Below are positions 1 through 8,827 of a stretch of DNA of 64,000 nt, in pieces (the first letter of the stretch is position 1; each line of letters opens with the position of its first letter). Position numbers and translations under genes: made by a program. Where the stretch lies: positions 930,001-994,000 of the forward strand of contig NZ_CP043489.1 of NCBI RefSeq assembly GCF_008330945.1, in the 5' to 3' direction. This DNA is from Labrys sp. KNU-23 (GTDB taxonomy: Bacteria; Pseudomonadota; Alphaproteobacteria; Rhizobiales; Labraceae). Under the pieces are notes generated by a model. It was not told where the DNA came from, made no database searches, and worked only from the letters and a program-made list of their open reading frames with translations.

Positions 1-750
1 ACGCGCGAAGCCGTGCTTGAGACCTATCGTAAGGTCCTGGAGGAAACGCCCAAGGCCAGGCTCCTGCTGCTCACCCATCTGTCGCACCGCACCGGGCTGG
101 TGATGCCGGTGCGCGAGATCACGGCGATGGCGCGCGCCAAGGGCGTCGACGTCATCCTCGATGCCGCCCATAGCTGGGGCCAGTTGCCGCTCGACATGAC
201 CGATCTCGGCGTCGATTTCGCCGGCTTCAACCTGCACAAATGGATCGGCGCGCCTGTCGGGCTCGGCTTCCTCTATATCCGCAAGGGCCGCCTTGCCGAC
301 ATCGACACCCATATGGGCGACAAGGACTGGCCGGCCGAGGACATCCGCTCGCGCATCCATACCGGCACGCTCAATTTCGCCGCCGCGCTCACCATCCCGG
401 CGGCGCTCGACCTGCACCAGGCGATCGGCGTCACAGCCAAGCATGCCCGGGTCAGCCATCTGCGCAATTACTGGGTCGAGCGCGTCGCCGGCATCGGCGC
501 CATCGAGATCCTGACGCCGAACGATCCGGCCCTGCATGCCGGCATCACCTCGTTCCGGATCAAGGGCAAGGTGAGCAAGGACGACAATGCCGCCATCGTC
601 AACCGGCTCAGGGACGAGTTCAAGGTGCTCACCGTGCGCCGCGCCGGTGTCGCCGCCGGCCAGTGCATCCGTGTTTCCCCGGCCGTCTACACCACCGAGG
701 CCGAGCTCGACCGCCTCGTCGTCGCCCTGACGGCCGTCGCCGCGGCCTGA
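1..750 (+). CDS. Class V-type PLP-dependent aminotransferase, 5' end cut off
   Basis: The reading frame is open from the first base, so the start lies outside the window. The visible 249 codons hold the large-domain core of a fold-type I PLP enzyme: a DAAHSWGQ segment whose Asp would contact the pyridine nitrogen, followed about 30 residues later by NLHKW, whose Lys (bases 238-240) is the expected Schiff-base residue. This spacing and the C-terminal small domain match the class V family that includes isopenicillin N epimerase-like proteins and cysteine desulfurase relatives. The substrate cannot be told from sequence. It is followed by an oppositely oriented membrane protein gene, so it is the last gene of its transcript. 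Confidence 0.85.
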   Translation, partial: TREAVLETYRKVLEETPKARLLLLTHLSHRTGLVMPVREITAMARAKGVDVILDAAHSWGQLPLDMTDLGVDFAGFNLHKWIGAPVGLGFLYIRKGRLADIDTHMGDKDWPAEDIRSRIHTGTLNFAAALTIPAALDLHQAIGVTAKHARVSHLRNYWVERVAGIGAIEILTPNDPALHAGITSFRIKGKVSKDDNAAIVNRLRDEFKVLTVRRAGVAAGQCIRVSPAVYTTEAELDRLVVALTAVAAA

Positions 751-773
751 AGCAAAACGCTCCGGTCCGGCCC

Positions 774-1589
774 TCACCAGCGCATGCTGCGGTCGAGCCG
801 GATGTCATCCTGGACCGGCGAGATCGCAGCATGGACGGCGGCGCGTTCCTCGTCGGTAAGATCGAGCGTTTCGAGCCCGGCATCGAGCAGAATCGGCGTC
901 GAGGTCGTCTGGGGCACAACTGCCAGCACCTGGCGCTCCTCGGTGTCGAGGAAGAACGGTATCTCGTTCTTCTTCAAGATGCTGGTCGCCTTGCGGGTCT
1001 TGCCGTCGAGCGAATATTCATACTTGATCGTGTGGTTCAGCCAAGTCCGGGTCTGCGTCAGGACCTTGGCCACGACGGGCCTCATGACAACCGGTTTTGC
1101 CACGGCCCGCCTGAGCCTCGATGCCTTGAACAGCATCGCAAGGCCTGCGATGCCCAGGACTGCAAAGCCACCGACAAATGCGAGGAAGGTGAGGATGCGA
1201 TCGGTGATCTTCTCGACACCCAGTTCCAGGGTGAGCAGCCGGGGATCCTCGCGCGAGCGCACGACCCCGGTTTCATAGCCTCCGGCATGCATGTCAACGA
1301 ACATCATCTCGACCCGGTTCCTGGCGCCGTCGGCAGCGATGATGGTGGCCGAGCAATCGGTGAAGATGAGCTTGCGGGTCTTGCATTCGCCATTCGAAAT
1401 CCGCGCATCGTCGGCGATCTCGTAATTGCGGCTGATCTTGTAGTCGCGCCACAGATCCTCGGCCTGCCACCAGCCTATGCCGCCGGCGAAGGCGAAGCCG
1501 ACCAGAACGACGAAACACCCCGTCAGGCGGCTGATGCCGATACGGCTCGCCCGCAGAGGGCGAGTGGGAAATGCGTCGAGCACACTCAT
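774..1589 (-). CDS. Membrane protein with two TM helices, DUF3592-like architecture
   Basis: A 271-residue protein of unknown function. A hydrophobic helix at about residues 28-45 is followed by a polar loop of about 80 residues containing Cys residues, a second helix at about 133-155 (rich in Gly, Leu and Phe), and a basic then acidic C-terminal tail of about 110 residues. Two helices bracketing a small soluble domain is the layout of DUF3592 proteins, but I see no diagnostic motif that proves membership. It converges on the aminotransferase gene and has no same-strand partner close by. The ribosome site is weak, so the start is less certain than the frame. Confidence 0.7.
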   Translation of the reverse strand: MSVLDAFPTRPLRASRIGISRLTGCFVVLVGFAFAGGIGWWQAEDLWRDYKISRNYEIADDARISNGECKTRKLIFTDCSATIIAADGARNRVEMMFVDMHAGGYETGVVRSREDPRLLTLELGVEKITDRILTFLAFVGGFAVLGIAGLAMLFKASRLRRAVAKPVVMRPVVAKVLTQTRTWLNHTIKYEYSLDGKTRKATSILKKNEIPFFLDTEERQVLAVVPQTTSTPILLDAGLETLDLTDEERAAVHAAISPVQDDIRLDRSMRW

Positions 1590-1771
1590 GGGGCCGCCTG
1601 ATCCAGATTGACGATGTACTCGTGTTATCGCCGGGCAGCGGGCATGTCATCAGATCAGGCCAGATTTCTTCTTGAGAAATCACAGTCGAGTTTCGCCGGT
1701 TACACCGAGGTGACCTTCTGAAGGTTGGGATCATCATCGCGGCGGCTCACAAAAACGCTTTCGTTCCGGTG

Positions 1772-3163
1772 CTACCGCCGCTGCACCCCCTTCATCCGCA
1801 ACTTGCGATCCGGCCGCAGCGTGATGCGCAGCTTCGGCTTGGGTTCGGACGCATCGACGGGCCGTAGTGAAAAGCCCTTCAGGAGCACGGCCAGGATGGC
1901 GATCGCTTCCAGCATGGCAAAGGCACTGCCGATGCAGGTGCGCGGACCGGCGCCGAACGGCATATAGGCATAGCGATGGCGCCCTTTCGCCCGCTCCGGC
2001 GCGAAGCGATCGGGATCGAAGCGCTCCGGCTCCTCCCACAGGCTGGCATGGCGGTGAACCGCATAAATGGGCACATAGATCGCAGCGCCGGCGGGAATGG
2101 TATGTTGGCCGAGCTTGAAGTCGGCCAACGCCACGCGCGGGATGATCGCCGCCGGCGGGTAGAGCCGCATCGCCTCCTGGAATACCTGGCGCGTATAGGT
2201 CAGGCTGGCAACATGCTCCGGCAGGACAGCACCGGCCTCCCTGGTGACGGTCTCGATTTCCGCCAGGACGCGCGCTTCGACGTCGGGATGGGCGGCGAGG
2301 AGATGGAAAGTCCAGGCAAGGCCGAGCGCCGTGGTTTCATGGCCAGCCATGACGAAGGTCAGGAGGTTGTCGACCACCTGCTCGTCGCTCATGCGGCGTC
2401 CGCTTTCAGGGTCGACGGCCGACAGCAGCAGGCCGAGCAGATCCTGCCGTTGCTCGGACGACTGGCGGCGGTCGGCCACCACGCACGACAGCGTGGTGCG
2501 CAGATAGCCGGCCGATCGCGTGATGCCGCTGCGCCCGGGATAAGGTAGCCATTCCGGCGCCTTGAGCAGGCCCATGGCGAAGGTCCAGCCCGACCCTTCC
2601 AGGTAGCGGGTAACGCTGCGCTCCACCGCCTCGGCATCAACAGCCCCCTGCCCTGACATCATGGTCTCGACGATGATGTCGAAGGTGGTGTGCATCATCT
2701 CGTGGCCGATATCGAGTTCAACGCCGTCCGCCGTCTCGTGCCAACGAGCGCGGGTGCGCTCCGCGGCAGCAATCATGGTGGGCAGGAAGGCGAGCAGCTT
2801 CTCGTGGCGAAAGCCCTGCGCCACCGACTGGCGCTGCCATTTCCAGTGTTCGCCATCGGCCGTGAGCAGCCCCTCTCCGAGCGCAGGGCCAAGACCGCGC
2901 CTTGTGTCCTCGCCCTTGCCGAGAGCGGCACTGTTGGTGGTCAGCGCCTCGTGGATCAGCACGGGATCGGTGAGGAAGATCCGCAGCTTGCCGCCGCTGC
3001 GCGTGACCACCAGCGGTTCCCTGAAGGACTCGGGCGGGATGACCTTGAGCGGATTGGTGATCATGGCCGAGAACACCGCCAGCAGGGAACTGCGGCTGAC
3101 GGCAACACCTTCGCTCGCCTCGGAAATCACGGGATCGACTGCAATGTTCACACCGGCCTCCAT
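1772..3163 (-). CDS. Cytochrome P450
   Basis: Heme-thiolate monooxygenase of about 463 residues, the usual size for a soluble bacterial P450. All the hallmarks are visible (numbered from a GTG at 3181): the I-helix oxygen-activation motif AGHETT at 279-284, the K-helix ExxR (EAMR) at 336-339, and the heme loop FGAGPRTCIG at 409-418 with the axial Cys at 416. I place the start at the ATG at 3163; the GTG at 3181 would add six residues. No ferredoxin or ferredoxin reductase lies nearby, so electron partners must come from elsewhere. The gene is divergent from a TetR regulator and the shared region carries two palindromic operators, so expression is probably derepressed by a ligand of that regulator. 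The substrate is unknown. Confidence 0.95.
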   Translation of the reverse strand: MEAGVNIAVDPVISEASEGVAVSRSSLLAVFSAMITNPLKVIPPESFREPLVVTRSGGKLRIFLTDPVLIHEALTTNSAALGKGEDTRRGLGPALGEGLLTADGEHWKWQRQSVAQGFRHEKLLAFLPTMIAAAERTRARWHETADGVELDIGHEMMHTTFDIIVETMMSGQGAVDAEAVERSVTRYLEGSGWTFAMGLLKAPEWLPYPGRSGITRSAGYLRTTLSCVVADRRQSSEQRQDLLGLLLSAVDPESGRRMSDEQVVDNLLTFVMAGHETTALGLAWTFHLLAAHPDVEARVLAEIETVTREAGAVLPEHVASLTYTRQVFQEAMRLYPPAAIIPRVALADFKLGQHTIPAGAAIYVPIYAVHRHASLWEEPERFDPDRFAPERAKGRHRYAYMPFGAGPRTCIGSAFAMLEAIAILAVLLKGFSLRPVDASEPKPKLRITLRPDRKLRMKGVQRR

Positions 3164-3194
3164 CGCTTCGATTGTACCCACACCAACAATCGAT

Positions 3195-3242
3195 TTAAGG
3201 TAATGACCTTAGAGTTGGGCAGCATTAAGGTGAACACCTTAA
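3195..3242. promoter_or_regulatory. Pair of palindromic operators between P450 and TetR genes
   Basis: Two copies of the same inverted repeat, TTAAGGT-N4-ACCTTAA, sit at 3195-3212 (last base differs) and 3225-3242 (perfect). Their centres are 30 bp apart, close to three helical turns, so bound dimers would lie on one face. They occupy the gap between the divergent P450 (start near 3163) and TetR gene (start 3259). This is the typical placement for operators of a TetR-family repressor that controls itself and its divergent neighbour; that assignment is inference. Confidence 0.8.
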
Positions 3243-3258
3243 ATCTGGACGGAGACGC

Positions 3259-3903
3259 ATGGCGACCGGGACGAAGCGAAGCACGGCAGCAACCAGCAAG
3301 GGCGGCGAAACGCGCGGCCGCATCGTCACGCTCGCGCTCGGCCTGTTCAACGAGAACGGGCCCGATCGCGTCACCACGGCACAGATCGCCGCCGCCGCCG
3401 GCATCAACGAAGGCAATCTCTATTACCATTTCCGCACCAAGGAAGCGCTGGTCGCGGCCGTGCTCGACCGTTTCGAGGCCGATGCCATGGCGTTGCTGGC
3501 GGAAGGAACCGCGGACGTGGCCGATCCGGCGGCGTCCCTCGGGTTGCTGGAGCGCTGGTTTGCCCTGATCTGGGACTATCGCTTCCTGCTGCGCGACATG
3601 ATCGGCCTGCTGGCGCTCTCCCCGGATCTGCGTCTGCGCGTGCGGGGTCTGAGCGTGCATCTGCGCGAGGCGGTCGAGGCGCTGGCCCAGCGCCTGCGCG
3701 AGCGGGACCTGCTGATCGTGCCCGACGAGCAGTTCCAGCCATTGCTCGCCAATCTATGGATCGTGGCGACGTACTGGGCTCTTTATCTCGACCTTCATGA
3801 GGGTATCGACGCCCTCACACCGGACCATCTGGCCTGGGGCCTCGGCCAGGTCCGCAGCCTGCTGCGCCCCTATCTCGCGCCCTCCCTCCAGGCCCTGGTC
3901 TAG
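3259..3903 (+). CDS. TetR/AcrR family transcriptional regulator
   Basis: A 214-residue regulator with an N-terminal TetR helix-turn-helix at about residues 18-64 (segments TTAQIAAAAGINEG and LYYHFRTKEAL) and a longer, variable helical ligand domain. The family represses divergent genes and releases DNA on binding a small hydrophobic ligand. A GGAG ribosome site lies just before the ATG at 3259. Two 18-bp palindromes in the upstream gap are good candidates for its own binding sites. The inferred job is control of the adjacent P450. Its 3' end overlaps the last 4 bases of the convergent methyltransferase gene. Confidence 0.92.
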   Translation: MATGTKRSTAATSKGGETRGRIVTLALGLFNENGPDRVTTAQIAAAAGINEGNLYYHFRTKEALVAAVLDRFEADAMALLAEGTADVADPAASLGLLERWFALIWDYRFLLRDMIGLLALSPDLRLRVRGLSVHLREAVEALAQRLRERDLLIVPDEQFQPLLANLWIVATYWALYLDLHEGIDALTPDHLAWGLGQVRSLLRPYLAPSLQALV

Positions 3904-4334
3904 GCAGAATCGAGCCGAATTTCCCGCAGCGGATCGCCACCATCGATGAAAAGCCGGCCCTGCGGCGTCAGTGCGGCCGCGAGGCGCAACCGCACCTTCT
4001 CGCCGGCCGCCGGGTGCCGCCCGTCGAGCGCACCGACGCGAATGGCCACGGCCAGGTCATAGGGCATCTCGCCCCGTTCCAGCACAAAAGCCTCGGCGGC
4101 GGCCTGTCGGAAGCTCAGACGTCCCGCTGCGATCTCGGCCTTGGAGCCCGCGACCACCTGGGCGATCGCACGGGCCGAACGGTCGATTGCCAGGACATGG
4201 CCCCCGCCGATACGCGCCGCCATCGCCCGCGCCAGCGAGCCCGGACCACACCCGATCTCCAACACCCGCAGGCCCGGGCGCAGCGGCAGGGCCTCGAGGA
4301 TGGCGCGCAGCCGATCAGACAACTCGCCTGTCAT
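3900..4334 (-). CDS. Class I SAM-dependent methyltransferase
   Basis: A 144-residue protein starting at the ATG at 4334, eight bases after the phosphatase stop, so the two genes are probably co-transcribed. The Rossmann motif I VLEIGCGPGSLA and the acidic end of strand 2 (VLAIDRS) are clear SAM-binding signatures of class I methyltransferases. The protein is short for the family: it keeps the SAM-binding half but has little room for a substrate cap. The frame runs open for 17 codons upstream of this ATG, but that would overlap the phosphatase. The substrate is unknown. Confidence 0.85.
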   Translation of the reverse strand: MTGELSDRLRAILEALPLRPGLRVLEIGCGPGSLARAMAARIGGGHVLAIDRSARAIAQVVAGSKAEIAAGRLSFRQAAAEAFVLERGEMPYDLAVAIRVGALDGRHPAAGEKVRLRLAAALTPQGRLFIDGGDPLREIRLDSA

Positions 4335-4341
4335 TGCCGAG

Positions 4342-5577
4342 CTAGGGCATCGCCTTGGCGAAATCGCTCCAGGCACAGAAGCCATCCTTGTCGGCGGGAC
4401 AGCCCTTGAGCTTCAGCGTCACCCGGCGCGGCGGGTTCTTCGGCGTGAGCTTGGTGCCTTGGCGCAATTGCTCCTTGGTCTGATAGACATAGTCGAGCCG
4501 GAACAGGTCGCGATTGCCGTTGGTGTCGCGCCAGCGCTGGAACTGGATGACGCCGCCGATGGGCGTCTTCTCGTCCTGCCCCGGCAGCGCATAGGGCTCG
4601 GCCTCGAGCGCGGCGAGGACGGACGCGACATTGGAATCATGGCCGAACAGCACCGTCACCGGCACGGCCTTGCCGGCCTCCGGCTTCACGAGGGTGCCGG
4701 CAATATAGGCCAGCATCGGCCCGGCAACGTCACGGGCCACGGCGGGCGAGGTGAACAGGGCTTCCTGGTAGCCGTTCTTGATGGCGGCGAGCGAGCGCCA
4801 CTGCCCTTCATTGCGGATCTTCCCCCAGGCGACGTCGCCGGATGGAAAGCCTTCGTAATATTGCAGGGTGAAGGCGTCGACCACGGCATTGCCGAGCTTG
4901 AGCGGCCCCTTGGTGCCCGGCTCCTCGCCGGCCTTGGCGGTGAAGCTGTCCTCGCCCTTGGTCAGATCGCACAGCTTGTCCTGCTTGCAGCTTTGCGAAG
5001 CCTTGAAGCCGAGAATGCCATCGAGCAGCCGATAGCCCGATGCCAGCGGCGTGGCCTTGGCCTTCTCGGCCATCGCCGCGACCGCCTGGTCCCTGAAGCC
5101 ATCCTGGTTGTCGCGGATGGCGGGATTAAAGGTGGGATCCATCGTGCCCATCTTGTCCTGGTGGTGCACGGCGACATCACAGCCGGCAAAGGCGCCGGCG
5201 ACGAAAAACTGCGCCGTCGCCACCGTGCGCTGCAGGCTGTTGGCATAGATGTGCACGCTGCCGGATGCCGGGCAGGCATCCTTGGGGACCAGGCCGTTCT
5301 CCGCCAGCCAGCCGCCGATCGAGCGGCCCATATAGGTTTCGAGAATGCCGCCCTTGACCGTGAGATTGCCGCCCGGCACCTCCCATTCCGGCCATTTCTT
5401 CTCGGTGACCTTGGCGAGCGCACTGCCGCTATTGGCCAGCGGGGCGCGCAGATTGTGCCGGCTGAGCATCAGCACCTGCTCGAGCTTATAGCCTTCTGGC
5501 ACAGATCCAGCCGACGCCTGCGTCGCCGGAAAGGCGCAGGCTGCTGCGGCCAGCAATACGGCATATCGTGCGATCAT
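4342..5577 (-). CDS. Secreted histidine acid phosphatase (glucose-1-phosphatase / phytase type)
   Basis: A 411-residue periplasmic phosphomonoesterase. It begins with a signal peptide (residues 1-23, ending ASA-G), then the branch-2 histidine phosphatase motif RHNLRAP at 40-46 whose His forms the phospho-enzyme, and the HD proton-donor pair at 314-315 (FGHDSN). Six or so Cys residues fit a disulfide-bonded exported enzyme. Length and motifs match AppA/Agp enzymes that release phosphate from sugar phosphates or phytate. The ATG at 5577 is backed by a strong GGAGG site. A methyltransferase gene follows 8 bp downstream. I found no PHO-box-like repeat upstream. Confidence 0.92.
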   Translation of the reverse strand: MIARYAVLLAAAACAFPATQASAGSVPEGYKLEQVLMLSRHNLRAPLANSGSALAKVTEKKWPEWEVPGGNLTVKGGILETYMGRSIGGWLAENGLVPKDACPASGSVHIYANSLQRTVATAQFFVAGAFAGCDVAVHHQDKMGTMDPTFNPAIRDNQDGFRDQAVAAMAEKAKATPLASGYRLLDGILGFKASQSCKQDKLCDLTKGEDSFTAKAGEEPGTKGPLKLGNAVVDAFTLQYYEGFPSGDVAWGKIRNEGQWRSLAAIKNGYQEALFTSPAVARDVAGPMLAYIAGTLVKPEAGKAVPVTVLFGHDSNVASVLAALEAEPYALPGQDEKTPIGGVIQFQRWRDTNGNRDLFRLDYVYQTKEQLRQGTKLTPKNPPRRVTLKLKGCPADKDGFCAWSDFAKAMP

Positions 5578-5776
5578 AGCGATTCCTCCCCCTTGCCTGC
5601 CCCAATCAGTGGCACAGGCGGTGGATGTTGTCGCCCCCCGGTTGTGCGCTGATCGCACATCGCTGTGATCCGGCCGGAACGACACGCCGTGCGGAACCCT
5701 GTAACAACGGGGATAGGGATTGCCTGCACGCACGATAGGATGGCGTGACGACATCAATCCTCGGAATGTTTCGACC

Positions 5777-6244
5777 ATGACCACCACCCGCAGAACCGCG
5801 ATGACCCTGCTGCTGACGGGCGTGATGGCCGCAGTCGGCCTCCCGGCGCTCGCCGCGATCCCCGACATGTCCCCTGCCACTCTTACCACCGAGGCGGATC
5901 TCATTCTCACCGGCCGCCTGGTGGCCGTCACGATCACCAGGAAGGTGCCGGAATGGGTGAAGAGGCGCGAGGACATTTCCTTCTTCGAACGAGGCGCGTT
6001 CGTCGACGAGGTCTTCACCCTGACGATCGAGGTCGGCACGGTCGAGAAGGGGTCGGGCGCGCTTGCCGGCAAGACCATCGCGGCGCATGGCTGGCGCGCC
6101 CATGGGCGCCCACCGGGCTGGGCTGGCCCAGGCGGCACCGTCCGCGACCTGCCGGCCGAGAGCACACGGATCAAGGTCTGGCTGCGTCGCGAGCAGGATG
6201 GCTGGGATTTGATGTCGCCTTCCGGCCTGGCGCCCGCACCATGA
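5777..6244 (+). CDS. Exported hypothetical protein
   Basis: A 155-residue protein with a clear signal peptide (residues 1 to about 26: basic TTTRRTA, then a Leu/Val/Ala core ending in an ALA-type cleavage site). The mature part looks like a small beta-rich domain with alternating strands (ILTGRLVAVTI, FTLTIEVGTVEKG, KVWLRREQDGW). I do not recognise the family. It is divergent from the secreted phosphatase gene (200 bp between starts), so both products probably work in the envelope. The ATG at 5777 is chosen because the signal peptide starts there; the frame is open about 19 codons further upstream. Confidence 0.72.
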   Translation: MTTTRRTAMTLLLTGVMAAVGLPALAAIPDMSPATLTTEADLILTGRLVAVTITRKVPEWVKRREDISFFERGAFVDEVFTLTIEVGTVEKGSGALAGKTIAAHGWRAHGRPPGWAGPGGTVRDLPAESTRIKVWLRREQDGWDLMSPSGLAPAP

Positions 6245-6294
6245 TCGGATGGGCAGGCGGCACCACCTGACGGAGAACCGGCAGGTGGTGCCGT

Positions 6295-7467
6295 TCAGCG
6301 CAGGATCACCCCGCGCGCCTTCGCCCAACGCTTCAGCATCGCCTCCTCCTCCGGCCTGGCGAGCCGGTTGGCAAGGCCTCGGATCTGGACGGCGACATGC
6401 TGACAGTCGAGTTCGATCGTCAGCAGGCGCTCCACCGCTCCGGCTGCCCGGCGGCGCAGCGACCAGATCGAGGCATTGCCGGTGAGGCACTTATAGGCAT
6501 AGCCCGAGACGCAATGATGCATGGCGCGGCTCTCGGCGATGAGATCGGCACCGGTCTTGAGCTGCACCACCAGGATTTCCTCGCGGCGATGCCGCGCCTC
6601 CTTGGCCGAAGGCTGCCATGACCAATCGGCCAGGGCCGCGCCCGGCCAGCGCCCGCCATCCGAGGGCTTGCCATCGGTGGCCGGTCGCCATGCCTGCGCG
6701 CCGGCATGGCGCTGTGCCATTCGCCGGATCTGGTCCAGCTGGGCCAGCTCGCGGTGCCAATCCCGCATCTGCCGCTGCAGTGAAGCCGGCGTGCGCCCCT
6801 TCAGGCTGTAGCGACGATCCGCCCGGAAGCGGGCCGAGAGGAAATCGCAGAGATCGTCGATCGCCTCCAGCGGCAGCGGATGCAGGCAGAAGAAACGCGC
6901 CGCCTCGCGCCAGAAGGCATGCGCCTTCGGCGTGCGCGGGGTTGCCGCGATCTTCGAACGGGCGATGCGCAGCGCCACACCGAGATCGTCGGTGTAGGAA
7001 CGGGCGATCGCCTGCCAGAGCGCTGCCTCGAAGGAGAGCGCCACAGGCGGATTGAGAAAGGCATGCACCTCCTTGCGGGAGAGCAAGTCCCTCGCGCACT
7101 CCTTGTAGAGTGAGCCGCCCTGGGCAGCCACGAGATACCAGCGCTTGCGTTCCCTCGCCTCGGACGCCTCCAGGCCCGCGGGACCGGACCAGATCTCCTC
7201 GAGCGGAGCGGGCACCGGATAGCGGGCGAAGAGATAGCGGGCCGCCGCGACCTTCAGGCGGGCGGGATCGCGCGTCTTCAGGTGCGGACGCCATTCACCG
7301 GGATCACGCAGCACGAAGCTGGACAAGCCGACCCGTACCGCTGCGATGGCATCACTCAAGGGAGAAGGAGACTGCCCCCGCCGCGCGCAGGCGCGCAGCG
7401 TGGCCTCATAGGCCTCGATACGTTCGCGCTCGGCGTCCTGCCGGCGCTGAATCATGGAACGTGCCAT
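6295..7467 (-). CDS. PcfJ-domain protein
   Basis: A 390-residue protein whose C-terminal third carries the PcfJ-like signature: AMHHCVSGYA with a conserved His-His-Cys, then a short strand pair (SIWSLRR, RLLTIEL), then VAVQIRGLANR. PcfJ was named from a conjugative plasmid and similar proteins occur on plasmids, phages and chromosomes; the molecular role is not established. The N-terminal 250 residues are helical, Arg- and Ala-rich, without recognised motifs. No conjugation or phage genes are next to it. The gene stands alone between an exported protein and a secreted small protein on the other strand. Confidence 0.8.
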   Translation of the reverse strand: MARSMIQRRQDAERERIEAYEATLRACARRGQSPSPLSDAIAAVRVGLSSFVLRDPGEWRPHLKTRDPARLKVAAARYLFARYPVPAPLEEIWSGPAGLEASEARERKRWYLVAAQGGSLYKECARDLLSRKEVHAFLNPPVALSFEAALWQAIARSYTDDLGVALRIARSKIAATPRTPKAHAFWREAARFFCLHPLPLEAIDDLCDFLSARFRADRRYSLKGRTPASLQRQMRDWHRELAQLDQIRRMAQRHAGAQAWRPATDGKPSDGGRWPGAALADWSWQPSAKEARHRREEILVVQLKTGADLIAESRAMHHCVSGYAYKCLTGNASIWSLRRRAAGAVERLLTIELDCQHVAVQIRGLANRLARPEEEAMLKRWAKARGVILR

Positions 7468-7763
7468 GGTCGTTCAACCTGATGGAACTATGGACAGCCG
7501 GACGCAATGCGGGCGCCGGCACGAAACGTGACGTTCCCTGTTGCGATCTCATGGCTGTTCTCCCTCGGGCCGAACGGTTGCGGGGCGCGCTCTCTAATCC
7601 CGACATGCCTCCGGCGCAAGAGCCGGTGTCGAAAGCACGACATTTCCGGTCGCCCTGTGGCATTTCTGCATCAAAGGCTACCCTCGATTGCTCCGGTTCG
7701 CTTCCCAAACCGAGCAGCGGCGCCTATACACGGCGGGCCCAAGGCCCAGGCAAGGAGCCCCTG

Positions 7764-8264
7764 ATGACCCCTTCCCGTTTCGAGCCTCGCGCGCGGCGCG
7801 GTGCCGCCATGTTCGCAGCAAGCCTGGTACTGGGCTTTGCCGCAGGCCTGTCCGCCTTGCCGCCGGCCAGCGCCGGCGACGTCACCGACAAGGCCGTGAT
7901 GCTGTTTCGCGACGCCTGCCTTGCTACCGCACCCGCCTTCGACAAGGCCATGGCGGCGGCAAAAAAGCACGGCATCAAGCCGCAGATGGATCTCGGGGCC
8001 AGTCTGGTCGGCATGGCGCCGGACGGCAGCTACTCCCTGCAGGTGCGCGGCAAGAAGGAATGCGCCGTCACGGCCGAGAAAAGCGCCGGCCCGGCCGTGG
8101 CCGAACAATTCCGCAGCGTGATCGGTGTAGCCGCGGGCGTGCCGGCTACCAGCCTGGCGAGCGAAGGCCCGATCCAGATTACGATGCGGGGGCAGACCTA
8201 TGTGGTCCGCCACGATCGCAAGGGCGGCGAGGCCTATGTCATCATGAGCACGGCGGGTTTGTGA
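7764..8264 (+). CDS. Exported hypothetical protein
   Basis: A 166-residue secreted protein. An AAGGAG ribosome site at 7752-7757 fixes the ATG at 7764. The N terminus is a long signal peptide (basic RFEPRARRG, then a hydrophobic stretch to about residue 38, ending PPASA-G). The mature domain of about 128 residues has one Cys pair (DACLATAP and KKECAV) and a repeated alternation of strands. I do not recognise the family. The same frame is open for about 650 bases upstream, but that part is antisense to the PcfJ gene and is not coding. An AT-rich region begins shortly after the stop. Confidence 0.78.
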   Translation: MTPSRFEPRARRGAAMFAASLVLGFAAGLSALPPASAGDVTDKAVMLFRDACLATAPAFDKAMAAAKKHGIKPQMDLGASLVGMAPDGSYSLQVRGKKECAVTAEKSAGPAVAEQFRSVIGVAAGVPATSLASEGPIQITMRGQTYVVRHDRKGGEAYVIMSTAGL

Positions 8265-8827
8265 GGGGACGGCTCTCTTCGTTCATCCTAAATTCGATCC
8301 AGACGCCCCTGAACGCGGGGGCAATAAGCATGAATATAAATAGAATAAATTCCATTTTATTACCTGAAGTAAATTACATAATATTAAAAATAATTTTCCA
8401 AGCCGTAAACTTTCGAAAAGTTATATTATATTAATACAAATAGAATTTACATAAGTATTTTAAATTTTAAAAGTTATAATTATATTTAATTAAAAAATTA
8501 GAATTTATAGTAAAAATAAAATATAAAATTTCGATATATTACCAAAAGTAAATACTATTTGAATCTCGTTTCACGCCCGTGTCCCGCCGGGTGGGCATGC
8601 TTGCGTCGCGCTGTGTCGATTACCATCCGCCTTTCCTTGAAACGCTGACGTTAGCAAACAAACCTTATCCGAAGGCGCTAGGGACTGACTCTCCACCCTA
8701 GCACACCTTCTCAAGAGGAGACTGCAAAAACAAAAGCTACGGCTTCATTTATACTATAATATGATTTCATCTATATTATAGTATAAAATATTTTATCATT
8801 AAAAATGCCAAACCCATGAGGCGTAAA
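8265..8827. other. AT-rich intergenic island
   Basis: A 563-bp gene-free stretch of two kinds. Bases 8325-8560 are almost pure A/T with poly-A and poly-T tracts, in sharp contrast to the GC-rich chromosome. Bases 8565-8705 return to normal composition and hold no gene I can defend. Bases 8745-8790 form a perfect inverted repeat (listed separately). Such AT islands are typical of recently acquired DNA and of binding sites for xenogeneic silencers such as the MucR/Ros group in this order; that role is inference. Confidence 0.75.
8748..8787. promoter_or_regulatory. Perfect 15-bp inverted repeat upstream of GH16-like gene
   Basis: Arms TTTATACTATAATAT (8748-8762) and ATATTATAGTATAAA (8773-8787) are exact reverse complements separated by ten bases. 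Each arm also contains TATAAT-like hexamers. It ends about 40 bp before the start codon at 8828. There is no T-run to suggest a terminator. It could be an operator for a dimeric regulator, a leader RNA hairpin, or a cruciform-forming site. Confidence 0.8.

Noticed and set aside
1772..3903. A P450 electron-transfer operon
   Set aside because: No ferredoxin, flavodoxin or reductase gene lies within several kilobases on either side.
4141..5652. 503-codon plus-strand frame opposite the acid phosphatase gene
   Set aside because: Antisense to an enzyme with signal peptide and both catalytic motifs.
5578..6174. 199-codon upstream extension of the acid phosphatase frame
   Set aside because: It overlaps the divergent exported protein gene and would bury the signal peptide; the ATG at 5577 has a strong ribosome site.
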